Origin: GCA-2705995 sp965661625 | GTDB lineage: Bacteria; Bacteroidota; Bacteroidia; Flavobacteriales_G; Salibacteraceae | Direction of reading: 5' to 3' | Assembly (NCBI GenBank): GCA_965661625.1 | Contig: CBFIEM010000002.1 | Location: 186,001 to 250,000, forward strand | Length of the DNA stretch: 64,000 nucleotides | In this document: positions 17,633-25,575 of the stretch, one piece after another | Layout: each line of letters opens with the position of its first letter | How positions within the stretch are numbered: position 1 is the stretch's first letter | Made by a program: the position numbers and the translations under genes | The notes under the pieces: model-generated | What the model was told of the DNA's origin: nothing | The model's database searches: none | The model's input: the letters and a program-made list of their open reading frames with translations, nothing else

Positions 17633-17920
17633 ATGATGAAGGCAATTTGGAATGGAAAAGTAATTGCGGAGAGCAATGAAACCCGCGTAATCGAAGGAAA
17701 TCATTATTTCCCGGCAAATTCAATTGTAAAAGAATTTTTTAAGGATTCACAAACACAAACACACTGTCCGTGGAAGGGAGTAGCCTCTTATTTTTCGCTG
17801 CATGTAGATGGTGAAATTAATAAGGACGCGGCGTGGTATTATCCCGAAACGAAAGAGGCCGCTAAGGATATTGAAGGATATGTAGCTTTCTGGCGTGGCG
17901 TAGCTGTAGAAGAGGATTAA
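17633..17920 (+). CDS. DUF427 domain protein
   Basis: A 95-residue single-domain protein beginning MMKAIWNGKVIAES with the DUF427 pattern: EGNHYFPANSIVKEFF, THCPWKGVASYFSL and a late VAFWRGV. A Cys lies in the CPWKG loop. The biochemical role of DUF427 is not established. Its ATG begins one base after the egtD stop, so it is co-transcribed and may assist ergothioneine synthesis or thiol handling; this is inference. The end overlaps the convergent Mpo1-like gene by four bases. Confidence 0.85.
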   Translation: MMKAIWNGKVIAESNETRVIEGNHYFPANSIVKEFFKDSQTQTHCPWKGVASYFSLHVDGEINKDAAWYYPETKEAAKDIEGYVAFWRGVAVEED

Positions 17921-18393
17921 TAAGAAATCCCCAATTTGCGGTAAATAAACCCAAGTAGCCAAGCTGGCCCTATAAGCAGAAACTGGATGTCTTCAAGAAA
18001 CGAGGGCTTTTTACCTTCAATATGATGCCCAATGAATTGGCCAACCCATGCCAAAATAAAAATAAGTGCAGAGCTCCATGCCAGGGGACCCGTCTTGTCA
18101 ACCTGTGCGATTATAATCAACATCAGCAGATTTAAGGAGAAAACTCCTGCGAAAATTGAAGGTGATAACTTCAAATAGAAAATCCATACAAACAGCAAAG
18201 CAACTGTTCCCCAGTGGGCAAATGGTTTCATTCCTTCAGGAGCAAATTCAACGAGCAAGGTTGAAGGAATACTGGCGATTAATCCAAGAATGCTGTAGAA
18301 AATGAGTGGAACACAAACCCAATGGATAACCTTATTGATTTTGTTTTGGTGACTTTCTCCATAGGCATCAAACCACGACTGAATGGACTGCAT
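17917..18393 (-). CDS. Mpo1-like (DUF962) membrane protein
   Basis: A 158-residue protein with four to five hydrophobic helices and the family's characteristic opening WFDAYGESHQNKINKVIHWVCVP, where the two spaced His (SHQNK and IHWV) are likely iron ligands, then a later GHHIEGKKPS segment. In yeast Mpo1 is a dioxygenase in fatty acid alpha-oxidation; the bacterial role is unproven. I use the ATG at 18393; an upstream TTG at 18414 with an adjoining AAGGA is an alternative. Confidence 0.82.
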   Translation of the reverse strand: MQSIQSWFDAYGESHQNKINKVIHWVCVPLIFYSILGLIASIPSTLLVEFAPEGMKPFAHWGTVALLFVWIFYLKLSPSIFAGVFSLNLLMLIIIAQVDKTGPLAWSSALIFILAWVGQFIGHHIEGKKPSFLEDIQFLLIGPAWLLGFIYRKLGISY

Positions 18394-18451
18394 AATAATT
18401 TGTTTGTCCTTCAATTTAAGGAATTCTCAACGCCTTGCAGGAGTAGAAATT

Positions 18452-18477
18452 AAAAAAGCCCCTAAAAAGGGGCTTTT
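18452..18477 (-). terminator. terminator downstream of tRNA-His
   Basis: The stem AAAAGCCCC/GGGGCTTTT with loop TAAAAA lies immediately 3' of the tRNA on the minus strand. Confidence 0.75.
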
Positions 18478-18479
18478 GG

Positions 18480-18554
18480 GGTGGAAGACCGGGTTCGAAC
18501 CGGCGACCTCTTGAACCACAATCAAGCACTCTAACCAACTGAGCTACAACCACC
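18480..18554 (-). tRNA. tRNA-His (anticodon GTG)
   Basis: The minus strand shows all four arms. The anticodon stem CTTGA/TCAAG encloses loop TTGTGGT with anticodon GTG, and the T arm has GTTCGAAC. The 5' end GG is consistent with the extra G-1 of tRNA-His opposite discriminator C73. Two consecutive positions of the acceptor stem (5-68 and 6-67) are U-U mismatches as read here. No encoded CCA was required. Confidence 0.85.
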
Positions 18555-18670
18555 ATTTAATTGGTTGGCAAAATTATATTCTTTTTCGAAATTTCAGTAG
18601 CATATCTCACTTTTTTTAAGTGCAATATTGACTGCAATATCCGTTATTTGTCTTTGTTTGAGCCAAAGCT

Positions 18671-19891
18671 ATGCGCATTCCAACTATCGTAAGAAATGCA
18701 TTTACATTAATCACTGCTCAGGTGATGGTGGTGATTATCGGATTTGGGATTAAAAAGCTCCAAACACAATACCTAGGTCCAGAGCTCTATGGTTATTATG
18801 CATTTTTCTCTTCTTTCATTGGTATTAGCTTACTTCTTTTTCGCTTTGGTTTCTTCAGTAGCTTGCAGGTTTTATACGCACAAAGCAATTCAAAGGAGGA
18901 AACCTCTGCTTTATCGGGAGTAGGGTTGATTGTAAGCTTGGTTGTTGGTTTGTGTTTCGCCTTGTTTGTTTTCGTAATGGGTTTTTTCATTGATGAGGTT
19001 TTCAACGTTGAGGTGGGGGCGTATTTGCAAGCCTTGAGTCCACTGCTCATCTTTTTACCATGGCGTAATGTTGTGAACAGTTACGCTTTAGGTACCGAGC
19101 ACGTAAGTGTAATTGCACGTTTCGATTATATTTCTAAAATCCTATTCATTATTGGCTTGAGTGTACTTGTTGCCATGAATAAGTTTGGTTTAGTTGAAGT
19201 TATGGCATTCAACGTGTTTTCGACGTGTTGCGCTGTACTTGCAACAGGCTTTATGATGCCCATTTCATTTCAAGACCTGAGGAGTACCTGGCTTTTGGTT
19301 TGGAATAAAACAAAGTCCTATGGGTTTGCATTCTATTCTGGCGCAGTAATTAATCAATCGGTTTACAGACTTGATGAGCTTTTTATTACCTATTTCAAAG
19401 GAGCAACCCTTACTGGATTCTACACCCTCGCAGGTTTGCTATGCTCGCCAATGATGATTTTCTCACAGAATATCGCCAACAGCTTATACAAAAGATTTAA
19501 TCGATCACGCAGAATTCCGTTCCAAGTGTTCGTAGTACTGTTTGTTGGGTTGTTGCTCTATGTAGCGTTTTTGTACGTGGCATCTGATTGGGCGGTAGCT
19601 GTACTTTTAGGTGAAGAATACCGTACCGTTGCACAGCTTACCATTTGGCTATCAGGAGCATATTTCTTACAAGGAATGTACCAGCCGTTTATGTTTTTGT
19701 CGGCAAAGTCAAAAGGTATTGAAATTCGAAATGTTGCTATTTTAGAGGCTATTGCTAGTATTGCAGGAAACATAGTGCTTATTCCAATTTTTGGTGTTCT
19801 TGGTGCTATTGCAACAAGTATTTGTGCAAAATTGATTCACTTAGTCGGAATGATTTATCATTATCGCATTTACTTAAAGGAAGGGGAGTAA
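18671..19891 (+). CDS. polysaccharide biosynthesis flippase (Wzx/MATE-type)
   Basis: A 406-residue integral membrane protein with roughly ten to twelve hydrophobic helices. The pattern FTLITAQVMVVIIGFGIKKL followed by YLGPELYGYYAFFSS at the N-terminus is typical of O-antigen and teichoic acid flippases, which move lipid-linked glycans across the inner membrane. It is two bases upstream of a glycosyltransferase gene, so they are one unit. No other capsule or O-antigen genes are nearby, so this pair may complement a locus elsewhere. The N-terminal half is more conserved in appearance than the C-terminal half. Confidence 0.8.
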   Translation: MRIPTIVRNAFTLITAQVMVVIIGFGIKKLQTQYLGPELYGYYAFFSSFIGISLLLFRFGFFSSLQVLYAQSNSKEETSALSGVGLIVSLVVGLCFALFVFVMGFFIDEVFNVEVGAYLQALSPLLIFLPWRNVVNSYALGTEHVSVIARFDYISKILFIIGLSVLVAMNKFGLVEVMAFNVFSTCCAVLATGFMMPISFQDLRSTWLLVWNKTKSYGFAFYSGAVINQSVYRLDELFITYFKGATLTGFYTLAGLLCSPMMIFSQNIANSLYKRFNRSRRIPFQVFVVLFVGLLLYVAFLYVASDWAVAVLLGEEYRTVAQLTIWLSGAYFLQGMYQPFMFLSAKSKGIEIRNVAILEAIASIAGNIVLIPIFGVLGAIATSICAKLIHLVGMIYHYRIYLKEGE

Positions 19892-19892
19892 T

Positions 19893-21071
19893 ATGGCAAG
19901 GATATGTATGCTTTCTGTTCAGCACTCACCATTAGATGACCGGATAAATTTTAAAGAAGCTCAGTCATTGGTTAAGGCGGGCCATGAGGTAGTGCAAGTT
20001 TGTGCAGCAAACCCTGAAGGTGAGTTGTACGATATGGGCAATAAGGAACTTCTTAATCCAAAAGGCGAGCGTGAGATCCTGGCTAATGGTATTCCAACCA
20101 AAAGTGTTCCGCTTCCGAAGGGAGTAGAGAAGTTGACCAATAAGTTATTCCTTGGAAGGTATACGAAGGCTTATTTAAAGGCGGCTACCGATTGGAAAGC
20201 TGATGTGTACCATTGCCATGAGCCCTTGTCTTTATATTTCGGAATTAAGGCAGGAGAAGCTACTGGAGCACAAGTTGTTTTTGATTCTCATGAGTCCTGG
20301 GTTGAAGGCCGACCAAAAGAGCAATTTATACAACGAACAGTATTTCCAAAGCTGAAGTTCTTAATTAGTGCTAACCAATTAACACGGGGTTATTTAACCT
20401 GTCTTAATCGAAACTTGGAGTCAGAGGTTATATATAATGCCGCAGAGCCCCATTTATATAAAGGGGTCAACGCATCTCAGTCGCCATTAATCGTACACGA
20501 TGGGAATTTACCTTTTAATCGAGGCTTGAAGCTCATGTTAGCATCAATCAAACTGCTTCGCCATGCTATACCGGATGTGAAGTTGAAACTCATTGGAGAA
20601 ACATCAGGCGCTGAACGCAGCTTTGTATCCGCTTTTGTTCGTGAGAATAGTTTGGAGCAACAGGTACATGAAACGGGTTGGGTTAATTATGATCAAGTGG
20701 CTAGTCAGCTGAATGACGCGGCTATTGGGATAATCGCTAAAGAGCCTACTACCAATAATATTTTAGGAGGTCCACCCATTAAATATTACAATTACTTGGC
20801 AGCCGGATTAGCTATTGTAGATGTGAATATGCCTGAAACTACCCGACTATTGTCAAAGCATAAATGCGGTATTAGTTTGCGTGAACAATCGCCTGAGCTC
20901 ATGGCGGATACTTTGCAATCAATGCTCAAGGATAAGAAACAGCTAATGCGTTTTCAACAATCTGCAAGCGCTGCTTTTGAGAGCCTCAACTGGCTGGAAG
21001 AAGGAAAGAAATTGGTTCGTTTTTACGATCAATTCATCCTCAATGAAGGAAAAATGATTTACCACAATTGA
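19893..21071 (+). CDS. glycosyltransferase, GT-B fold (GT4-like)
   Basis: A 392-residue enzyme with an N-terminal Rossmann domain (ARICMLSVQHSPLDDRINF, then VYHCHEPLSLY and VVFDSHESW) and a C-terminal nucleotide-sugar domain containing LKLIGETSGAE, VHETGWVNY and the GGPPIKYYNYLAAGLAIV stretch typical of GT4-type donors sites. Donor and acceptor are unknown. It directly follows the flippase gene, supporting a role in a surface polysaccharide or glycolipid. Convergent with the thioredoxin gene downstream. Confidence 0.85.
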   Translation: MARICMLSVQHSPLDDRINFKEAQSLVKAGHEVVQVCAANPEGELYDMGNKELLNPKGEREILANGIPTKSVPLPKGVEKLTNKLFLGRYTKAYLKAATDWKADVYHCHEPLSLYFGIKAGEATGAQVVFDSHESWVEGRPKEQFIQRTVFPKLKFLISANQLTRGYLTCLNRNLESEVIYNAAEPHLYKGVNASQSPLIVHDGNLPFNRGLKLMLASIKLLRHAIPDVKLKLIGETSGAERSFVSAFVRENSLEQQVHETGWVNYDQVASQLNDAAIGIIAKEPTTNNILGGPPIKYYNYLAAGLAIVDVNMPETTRLLSKHKCGISLREQSPELMADTLQSMLKDKKQLMRFQQSASAAFESLNWLEEGKKLVRFYDQFILNEGKMIYHN

Positions 21072-21093
21072 TTCAGACTCAGAACCCGCACTT

Positions 21094-21660
21094 TTATTTT
21101 TGCTGATCTCCGTTGGCTTGATTTTGACTTTGGGCTTGTTGCAGTGCAGCATTGCGTTTTTGTTGCTCAGATAAATATTGCTGGTACCGCAGGTGCTGAT
21201 TAAAGCCGAAAAAATTAAGGGAGGTAACAAGAGCTGGCACTTTTTGAAACCCACTTATAATATGAGTTCGCACGTAATTCTCATCTAAAATAACAAAGCT
21301 AGGATAACTCATTTTCCGCTCTAATAGTGAAACTGCTAAAGCATGCACACCTCGTTTCGCATTGGGTTTAAGGTTAGTAAATACCATATTGTTAAACTCA
21401 ATGGTGTCGTGCATTTCTGCATCGAGCTTTACCGCATAGTAATTAGCGTTCATGGCAGCTATAACCTGTGGGTCTTTGAACGTACTTGCATCCATTTTCT
21501 TACACCACCCACACCAATCGGTGTAAACATCAATGAAAACTTTCTTGCGTTCGGTTTCTTGACGTTCCATCATTTCATTCCAAGAAAGCCATTCAATTTC
21601 TTGTCCAAATACGACTTGAACATTCACTAAAAGTATTCCTATAAAGAAAAACTGTTTCAT
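21094..21660 (-). CDS. secreted thioredoxin-like protein (WCGWCK)
   Basis: A 188-residue protein from the ATG at 21660 with a signal peptide (to about residue 20, ending VFGQE) and a thioredoxin fold whose CxxC is WCGWCKK (Cys50 and Cys53), an unusual Trp between the cysteines. The cis-Pro is in MSYPSFVILDE. The C-terminus is a Gln-rich tail. It probably maintains or reduces disulfides in periplasmic or surface proteins. Its upstream neighbour on the same strand is a paralogue with the standard WCGPC, implying a tandem duplication. An ATG at 21699 is possible but adds 13 non-hydrophobic residues before the signal. Confidence 0.85.
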   Translation of the reverse strand: MKQFFFIGILLVNVQVVFGQEIEWLSWNEMMERQETERKKVFIDVYTDWCGWCKKMDASTFKDPQVIAAMNANYYAVKLDAEMHDTIEFNNMVFTNLKPNAKRGVHALAVSLLERKMSYPSFVILDENYVRTHIISGFQKVPALVTSLNFFGFNQHLRYQQYLSEQQKRNAALQQAQSQNQANGDQQK

Positions 21661-21771
21661 CTGTTTGTGGTGTTTGAAACCAGAGCAAAGGATACGCAAA
21701 GACGTATTCTCAGTTGTTGGTTCTTAGTTCATGAAATAACCCCTGAAGAACAGAAGACTTTCAAACTCACA

Positions 21772-22308
21772 CTAAAAAGTGCCTTTAAAACCTTCAGCGT
21801 AATCGTTGTAAGGTACCGTTTTGTATTCGTTAGTAGCTATAAACTTAAGAATGGGTTCAATTTGTTTTGGTTGCATGTAACCTTGAACGGGAGATATTAT
21901 TCCAAATGATTCATCTAAGTAAACAATAGTAGGGTACGCTATTCTACCATTTACAGGAGCGATTTGTTGAGTGAGTTGATGGGTGCTATTCCTTGTATGG
22001 CTGCGCTGAGGATTGAAATCTGGATTTTGATATACGGTTCCCTTAAAGTTGATTTCTTCATTTCCTTCAGCATTGAACTTCACCGCGTAATAATGCTCAT
22101 TTACATATGATACAACTTTAGGATTAGTAAATGTGTTACGCATCATCATTTTACAAGGGCCACACCATTTCGTATACACATCGATGAGCACTTTTTTAGG
22201 CTCTTTTTCCATGGCTTCCTCTAAATCATTCATAGATATCCAATTGATTTGGGCTTGTGTGAATCCCATTGAAAGGACAAATACGAGTAGAAGTGCTGCT
22301 TTTTTCAT
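21772..22308 (-). CDS. secreted thioredoxin-like protein (WCGPC)
   Basis: A 178-residue protein with a signal peptide (residues 1-20, ending TQAQ) and a thioredoxin domain with KWCGPCKMM (Cys49, Cys52) and cis-Pro in IAYPTIVYLDE. Its layout parallels the downstream paralogue at 21094, including the FTNPKVVSYVNEHYYAVKFNAE segment compared with FKDPQVIAAMNANYYAVKLDAE in the sister. The two are separated by about 110 bases and are probably recent duplicates with divergent redox centres. Confidence 0.88.
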   Translation of the reverse strand: MKKAALLLVFVLSMGFTQAQINWISMNDLEEAMEKEPKKVLIDVYTKWCGPCKMMMRNTFTNPKVVSYVNEHYYAVKFNAEGNEEINFKGTVYQNPDFNPQRSHTRNSTHQLTQQIAPVNGRIAYPTIVYLDESFGIISPVQGYMQPKQIEPILKFIATNEYKTVPYNDYAEGFKGTF

Positions 22309-22354
22309 AAAAATTTTGTTTCAACGAATTTCAGAAAAATCTATTACAAAGACG

Positions 22355-22384
22355 AAAAAAGGCGGGATGGTTCCCGCCTTTTTG
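22355..22384 (-). terminator. terminator between the thioredoxin and POT transporter genes
   Basis: The stem AAGGCGGGA/TCCCGCCTT with A and T runs follows the minus-strand 22406 gene. Confidence 0.75.
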
Positions 22385-22405
22385 CTTAATATCCTGTTAA
22401 GTGTA

Positions 22406-24079
22406 TTAATGAATGCCATGCATCCACTTCTTCAAGGTAGGGACAAGCAGTAAAAGAAGCAGAGCAGCCGCACCTACTACCATAACTCCCCAAGTGAGGT
22501 AAGTTGATGAATAGACTTGAAGCGATTCAGAAATTCCCAACTCGGTACTTCCCCCTTCAGTAGCGGTCAGTTCTCCAATTAAACCGGCCATTTTGTTAGC
22601 AAGTGATATGCTCAAGAACCACGCACCCATGACAAATCCAACTGCTTTTTTAGGAGATAATTTGGTAATCATGGATAAGCCAACTGGAGATAAACTTAAT
22701 TCGCCAGTAGTGTGGAAGAAGTACATTACAATCAAAAAGATTACTGGTACCATACCATCCGTGCTAAATAAATTAGCTCCCAGTACAATAATTGCGAATC
22801 CAATGGCAAGTTGAGCTAATCCAAGCACAAACTTCATGGGAGTTGAAGGCTCGTTCCCTGTTTTTCTCAGTTTAAGCCAGATGTACGAAAATACGGGGGC
22901 CAATGTCATGATAAAAAATGCATTGAAAAACTGGAAAATTGATGCTGGAATTTCAGATCCGAAAACAACACGGTCAACATTTCTTGCTGTGAAAAGGGTT
23001 ATTGATCCGCCAGCTTGTTCAAAAAGTGCCCAGAAAACCGAGTGAAATAAAAATAAAACCATGACAACCCACAAGCGTTGCTCACCGGACTTCTCTGACT
23101 GTTTCGAACTCATAAAGAATAATACAGCCAAGATTCCAATACTTAATACAATGAGCGCCCACGTAACGATATCACTTAAGTTGAGGAACTGCGCAAGTAT
23201 GGGAATTGATAGGAGGGTACCGATAATGGTATAAGTCTGATTCCTTTTAATTTTAGGGTCTTTAATCTCCGTAAACGAAGCCGCCTCTTTATCTAATAGT
23301 GCTTGACGATCAGCAGCTGGGCCATTCAGTAGGGCAATGTCTTCCTCCTCATTGATTTCAGGAAACTCTTCTAAAGAAGAAGGGTTGATTCCTTTCTTAC
23401 CAAAAGTTGATGGTCCGAGTAACCAAAACATCAACAGGCCAAGTAACATCCCGATACCTGCCAATCCGAAACCGTAGTGCCATGAGATTTCTTCTCCCAC
23501 ATAACCACAAGTTACTATTGATAGTAAAGCACCAATGTTTACTCCCATATAAAAGATCGTAAAAGCACCATCTTTTCTTCCATCATTGAGGCCATAAAAG
23601 TTACCTAAGAAACTGGAGATGTTGGGTTTAAAAAAACCATTACCCACAATGATGAAAGCCAAGGAAATGAAAAATAACTGCATATTCCCGCTGAAAAGCA
23701 TTCCCTCTAAGGCCAGAGCAAAGTGTCCCGCCATCATTAATATTCCACCGAATAGAATCGCTTTCCTAAAACCAAGGATTTTATCAGCAATGATTCCTCC
23801 AACTACGGGTGTTAAATAAACCATGGCCGTGTAAGACCCATAAATACCTAAAGCTTTGGAGTCTGCTTCACCTTGCGACAGTTCTTTGAAAAGTTCTTGT
23901 ACCATGTAGAGCGTTAAGAGTGCCCGCATACCATAGTATGAGAAACGCTCCCACATTTCTGCAAAAAACAATATAAACAGCGCTTTCGGATGTAACTTCC
24001 GATTGCTATAAATGATGAAAGGAACCCAGACAAGGACAAATGCCCAAGCCACAACCATAATCCAAAAACCTACACTCAT
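22406..24079 (-). CDS. POT family peptide:proton symporter
   Basis: A 557-residue membrane protein of the proton-dependent oligopeptide transporter family, with the diagnostic ExxERFxYY motif as EMWERFSYY (41-49), a later GNGFFKPNISSFLG segment and about fourteen hydrophobic helices, larger than the 12 of the core. It carries a charged loop of about 60 residues near 240-300. POT proteins import di- and tripeptides. It lies 22 bases downstream of another POT gene; with the dipeptidyl peptidase upstream this is a peptide uptake cluster. Confidence 0.92.
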   Translation of the reverse strand: MSVGFWIMVVAWAFVLVWVPFIIYSNRKLHPKALFILFFAEMWERFSYYGMRALLTLYMVQELFKELSQGEADSKALGIYGSYTAMVYLTPVVGGIIADKILGFRKAILFGGILMMAGHFALALEGMLFSGNMQLFFISLAFIIVGNGFFKPNISSFLGNFYGLNDGRKDGAFTIFYMGVNIGALLSIVTCGYVGEEISWHYGFGLAGIGMLLGLLMFWLLGPSTFGKKGINPSSLEEFPEINEEEDIALLNGPAADRQALLDKEAASFTEIKDPKIKRNQTYTIIGTLLSIPILAQFLNLSDIVTWALIVLSIGILAVLFFMSSKQSEKSGEQRLWVVMVLFLFHSVFWALFEQAGGSITLFTARNVDRVVFGSEIPASIFQFFNAFFIMTLAPVFSYIWLKLRKTGNEPSTPMKFVLGLAQLAIGFAIIVLGANLFSTDGMVPVIFLIVMYFFHTTGELSLSPVGLSMITKLSPKKAVGFVMGAWFLSISLANKMAGLIGELTATEGGSTELGISESLQVYSSTYLTWGVMVVGAAALLLLLLVPTLKKWMHGIH

Positions 24080-24101
24080 CTTGTTTTAGTTTAAAGCGAT
24101 T

Positions 24102-25517
24102 TTACGCTTGGTTATCTGCTAATTCAAACCCTTCTTGTTCTTCATAAGAGGTGCCGTCGCGCTCCTCAGCACCGTGCGTTAAACGCTTTAACGGTTTTAG
24201 TAGGGCAATTACCAATAGGCCTATTATCGTACAGAAGATGGCAATGCCGGTAAAGATTTCAAACTCTCCTGCAGAAGCAGACCATTCTCCTAATAATCCG
24301 GCTACTTTATTTCCTAAACCTGTAGCAGCAAAATATGCTCCCATCATAAATGACGCATACTTTAATGGTGCTAATTTGGTGATGAACGAAAGTGCTACTG
24401 GTGATGCGCATAATTCCCCAACAGTATGGAATAAATATGCTAACACTAACCAATACATAGCAGAAGAACCTTCAGCCTCGAATTGCAGCGAAGCGGCAGT
24501 CATGAATAAAAATCCCCAACCCATGATAATTACTCCAATTGCCATCTTGAGAATAGAAGAGGATTCCCTGCCTTTACGTTTCCACCAATACCAGAATCCT
24601 GCAATAGGTGCACCTAACGTGATGATGAAAAAGGCGTTTACGGATTGAAACCACGATGCGGGGATTGCATTTAGGTTTAGGAATGGAATTGTGAATCCAA
24701 GACTTAAATCCGTTTTCTGCTTTGTGTAAACATTCATCAATCCACCGGCTTGTTCAAAAGCCCCCCAAAAAACGATGATTAACAGAAATGAGATAAGCAT
24801 CACAGCGATGCGATCTCGTTCTACTTGAGAAAGTGGTTTGCTGCGAGCAGCTTGTTCTTTTTCAGAAAGCTCCGTAGTAGCCTCTCCAATTCCTTTCAAA
24901 TATTTCTGTCCGAGCATAAAAACAGCTTGACCTACGAGCATTCCAATTCCTGCCAGTCCGAAACCATAGTGCCATCCATAAGTTTCACCCAAGTACCCAA
25001 CTGCAAGGGCAGAAAAGAATGCACCTAAATTGATTCCGATATAAAAAATGGTAAATCCCTTGTCTCGGCGATCATCTCCTTGGGCATAAAGGCCACCCAC
25101 CATGGTAGAAATATTTGGTTTTAATCCCCCAACACCGAGTACAATTAAAATGAGTCCAGTAAAAAAAGCAATGGAACTATCAATGGCTAACACAATGTGT
25201 CCAGCACAGAGCAACAGGCCGCCAAGAATAACTGTTTTCTTTTGCCCAAGAACTTTGTCGGCAAGCAGACCACCTGGAATAGACATTACATACACCGCCA
25301 TGGTATACCAGCCGTACAAACTGTAAGCTTCACTTTCAGTCCATCCTAACCCCGGGTTCGCTCCAGAAGATGAGCTGATGATGTACAGAACTAGTATTGC
25401 CCGCATTCCATAATAGGAAAAACGTTCCCAGAGTTCTGTAAAGAAAAGTATGTAAAGGCCAACAGGGTGCCCTAAAAATTCCTTGCGCTCAATTGCTTGT
25501 GTTGCTTGATTCGACAT
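24102..25517 (-). CDS. POT family peptide:proton symporter
   Basis: A 471-residue second POT member with ELWERFSYY (28-36), GGLKPNISTMVGG and the late GELCASPVALSFITKLAP segment typical of the family. It is distinct from its downstream neighbour in length and lacks the long charged loop, so it may differ in peptide preference. The two genes are 22 bases apart and likely co-transcribed, and the DPP IV gene starts 58 bases upstream on the same strand. Confidence 0.92.
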   Translation of the reverse strand: MSNQATQAIERKEFLGHPVGLYILFFTELWERFSYYGMRAILVLYIISSSSGANPGLGWTESEAYSLYGWYTMAVYVMSIPGGLLADKVLGQKKTVILGGLLLCAGHIVLAIDSSIAFFTGLILIVLGVGGLKPNISTMVGGLYAQGDDRRDKGFTIFYIGINLGAFFSALAVGYLGETYGWHYGFGLAGIGMLVGQAVFMLGQKYLKGIGEATTELSEKEQAARSKPLSQVERDRIAVMLISFLLIIVFWGAFEQAGGLMNVYTKQKTDLSLGFTIPFLNLNAIPASWFQSVNAFFIITLGAPIAGFWYWWKRKGRESSSILKMAIGVIIMGWGFLFMTAASLQFEAEGSSAMYWLVLAYLFHTVGELCASPVALSFITKLAPLKYASFMMGAYFAATGLGNKVAGLLGEWSASAGEFEIFTGIAIFCTIIGLLVIALLKPLKRLTHGAEERDGTSYEEQEGFELADNQA

Positions 25518-25575
25518 AGAATGCGGTATATTCAGTTTTGAATTGTGAAGGTTCGAAATTAATCAAATTGTTGAC

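Noticed and set aside
24151..24648. 165-residue plus-strand frame inside the second POT gene
   Set aside because: Antisense of a membrane protein gene and composition reflects that; no independent evidence.
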